From assembly GCF_900111145.1 (NCBI RefSeq), contig NZ_FOIR01000001.1, positions 999,501 to 1,063,500 on the forward strand: a stretch of 64,000 bases of DNA, written 5' to 3'. The position numbers and the translations under genes were made by a program. This document shows, piece by piece, positions 62,922 through 64,000 of this stretch. The notes under the pieces are model-generated. The model searched no databases and had not been told where the DNA came from. It saw nothing but the letters and a program-made list of their open reading frames with translations. How positions within the stretch are numbered: position 1 is the stretch's first letter; every line of letters begins with the position of its first letter. The stretch comes from Roseivirga pacifica. Its GTDB lineage: Bacteria > Bacteroidota > Bacteroidia > Cytophagales > Cyclobacteriaceae.

Positions 62922-63976
62922 TGGCAAAAATATTAATTACTGGAACAGCCGGTTTCATAGGCTTTCATTTAGCAAAGAAGCTATTGGAAAGAGGCGATGA
63001 AGTAGTTGGGTTAGATTCCATTAATGATTACTATGATTTACGGGTTAAGTATGGTCGCTTAGGGCTTACTGGCATTGAGAAGGATGCTATTTCATATGGT
63101 AAACTTGTTTCTAGTACCGTTTATGATGCCTATAAATTCATACAGCTGAACCTTGAAGACCAACAAGGAATTAACAATCTATTTAAGCAACAAAAGTTCG
63201 ACAATGTAATTAATCTGGCTGCACAGGCCGGTGTAAGATATAGCATTGAGAATCCTCAGGCTTATGTTGATAGTAACATTGTTGGTTTTGTCAATATTCT
63301 TGAGGCTTGCAGGCACAATAGTGTCGAGCACTTGTCATACGCAAGTAGTTCTTCTGTGTATGGGCTGAATGAAACAATGCCATTCTCCATACATCATAAT
63401 GTTGACCATCCGATAAGCTTGTACGCTGCAAGTAAGAAGAGCAACGAATTAATGGCGCACACTTACAGCCATTTGTTCAACCTACCAACAACAGGCCTGA
63501 GGTTTTTCACCGTTTATGGCCCATGGGGTCGTCCTGATATGGCGCTCTTCTTGTTCACTAAGGCGATTTTAGAGGGAAACCCAATTAACATTTTCAACAA
63601 TGGTGAAATGTCGAGAGACTTTACTTACATAGATGATATAGTTGAGGGAGTAATTAGGGTGAATGACAATCCGCCAAAGGGCAATCCAAATTGGTCGGGC
63701 AAAAATCCAGACCCAGGTACGGCAAAAGCTCCTTACACTGTTTATAATATAGGAAACAATTCGCCAGTGAAACTGATGGATTTTGTTTCTACCATTGAGA
63801 AGTGCTTGGGCATGGAGGCAGAAAAAAACTTTATGCCGATGCAGCCAGGCGATGTTGCTGCCACTTATGCTGATGTTCAGGATTTAATCAATAATTTGGG
63901 GTATAAGCCAGAGACTAGTTTAGAATATGGTGTTGGCGAATTTGTAACGTGGTACAGAGAGTTTTATAAAGTGTGA
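62921..63976 (+). CDS. NAD-dependent nucleotide-sugar epimerase, UDP-glucuronate 4-epimerase-like
   Basis: The 351-residue short-chain dehydrogenase has [27 protein letters not shown], the catalytic Tyr168-x3-Lys172 (LYAASKK) and [17 protein letters not shown]. The GRPDMA text is a mark of UDP-glucuronate/galacturonate epimerases; with an upstream HexNAc dehydrogenase it could act on a UDP-HexNAc-uronate. The start overlaps the preceding stop as TAATG. Confidence 0.9.
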   Translation: MAKILITGTAGFIGFHLAKKLLERGDEVVGLDSINDYYDLRVKYGRLGLTGIEKDAISYGKLVSSTVYDAYKFIQLNLEDQQGINNLFKQQKFDNVINLAAQAGVRYSIENPQAYVDSNIVGFVNILEACRHNSVEHLSYASSSSVYGLNETMPFSIHHNVDHPISLYAASKKSNELMAHTYSHLFNLPTTGLRFFTVYGPWGRPDMALFLFTKAILEGNPINIFNNGEMSRDFTYIDDIVEGVIRVNDNPPKGNPNWSGKNPDPGTAKAPYTVYNIGNNSPVKLMDFVSTIEKCLGMEAEKNFMPMQPGDVAATYADVQDLINNLGYKPETSLEYGVGEFVTWYREFYKV

Positions 63977-64000
63977 TGGAGCCAATCAGAATGGTGGACC
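63976..64000 (+). CDS. Start of a gene, perhaps DegT/DnrJ-type aminotransferase (truncated by window)
   Basis: An ATG overlaps the epimerase stop (TGATG) and reads MEPIRMVD to the edge. The IRMVDL-type opening is usual in DegT/DnrJ/EryC1/StrS sugar aminotransferases, which fits the cluster. Eight codons are too few for certainty. Confidence 0.45.

Noticed and set aside
1-64000. tRNA, rRNA and CRISPR candidates
   Set aside because: I read the gaps between genes on both strands and saw no cloverleaf, rRNA or repeat-spacer array; all gaps are below about 170 bases.

Overview
The window is chromosomal DNA from a member of the Bacteroidota, most likely a marine, rod-shaped Cytophagales relative (inference). 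The sequence reasons are promoter boxes of the Bacteroidota type TAnnTTTG in front of many genes, secreted proteins with type IX secretion (T9SS) C-terminal sorting domains, a PorZ gene, DUF6089-uppS-bamA-ompH-ompH synteny, purH followed by mreBCD-mrdA-rodA, and a nearly complete absence of Shine-Dalgarno (SD) sequences apart from a very strong one before rpsU. Coding density is high. No gene-free stretch exceeds about 150-170 bases, and I found no tRNA, rRNA or CRISPR array.

Layout. 1-2305: 5' part of a large secreted multi-Ig/lamin-tail protein (minus strand). 2385-4552: asd and a THUMP-like methyltransferase. 4549-8142: a small membrane protein and a secreted metalloprotease with a T9SS signal. 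8298-8741: a lipoprotein. 8824-13439: the translation/transcription operon rimP-nusA-infB. 13591-17806: an M28 glutaminyl-cyclase-like lipoprotein, rfbB-rfbA for dTDP-sugars, and an acyl-CoA dehydrogenase. 17887-19335: rpsU-xer-hpf. 19393-22898: metK, then pdxJ, a hydrolase and a short RsmI-like methylase. 22966-31514: a plus-strand run yqeY-cvpA-pabA-CBS protein-nadK-DUF6089-uppS-bamA-ompH-ompH that joins cofactor supply to outer-membrane assembly. 31577-38550: an LD-carboxypeptidase, a chromate transporter, a 2-oxoglutarate (2OG) oxygenase, recO, porZ, tdk and a ferredoxin. 38584-41244: a conserved hypothetical and a TlpA-like lipoprotein. 41270-48384: rod-shape genes (mreB, mreC, mreD, mrdA, rodA) behind purH. 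48483-51177: a small MreB-like protein with no usual start codon, purN, a UbiA prenyltransferase and a DUF2520 protein. 51196-51826: a REP-associated tyrosine transposase bracketed by palindromes. 51845-57822: a class V aminotransferase and a cytochrome c maturation operon ccmB-C-D-E-F. 57869-64000: a sulfate activation module (DUF2061-CysC fusion, cysD, cysN, cysQ) running without a break into nucleotide-sugar genes, which looks like the start of a surface-polysaccharide locus.

Most of the window is housekeeping. The parts that deserve a second look are the RAYT/REP element at 51.2-51.8 kb, the rpsU SD, repeated TTGA stop/start junctions, the ATT-start MreB-like gene, the CcmE with a CxxxY motif, and the fusion and coupling of sulfate activation to polysaccharide genes. 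I found no clear evidence for a wholly new multi-gene system.
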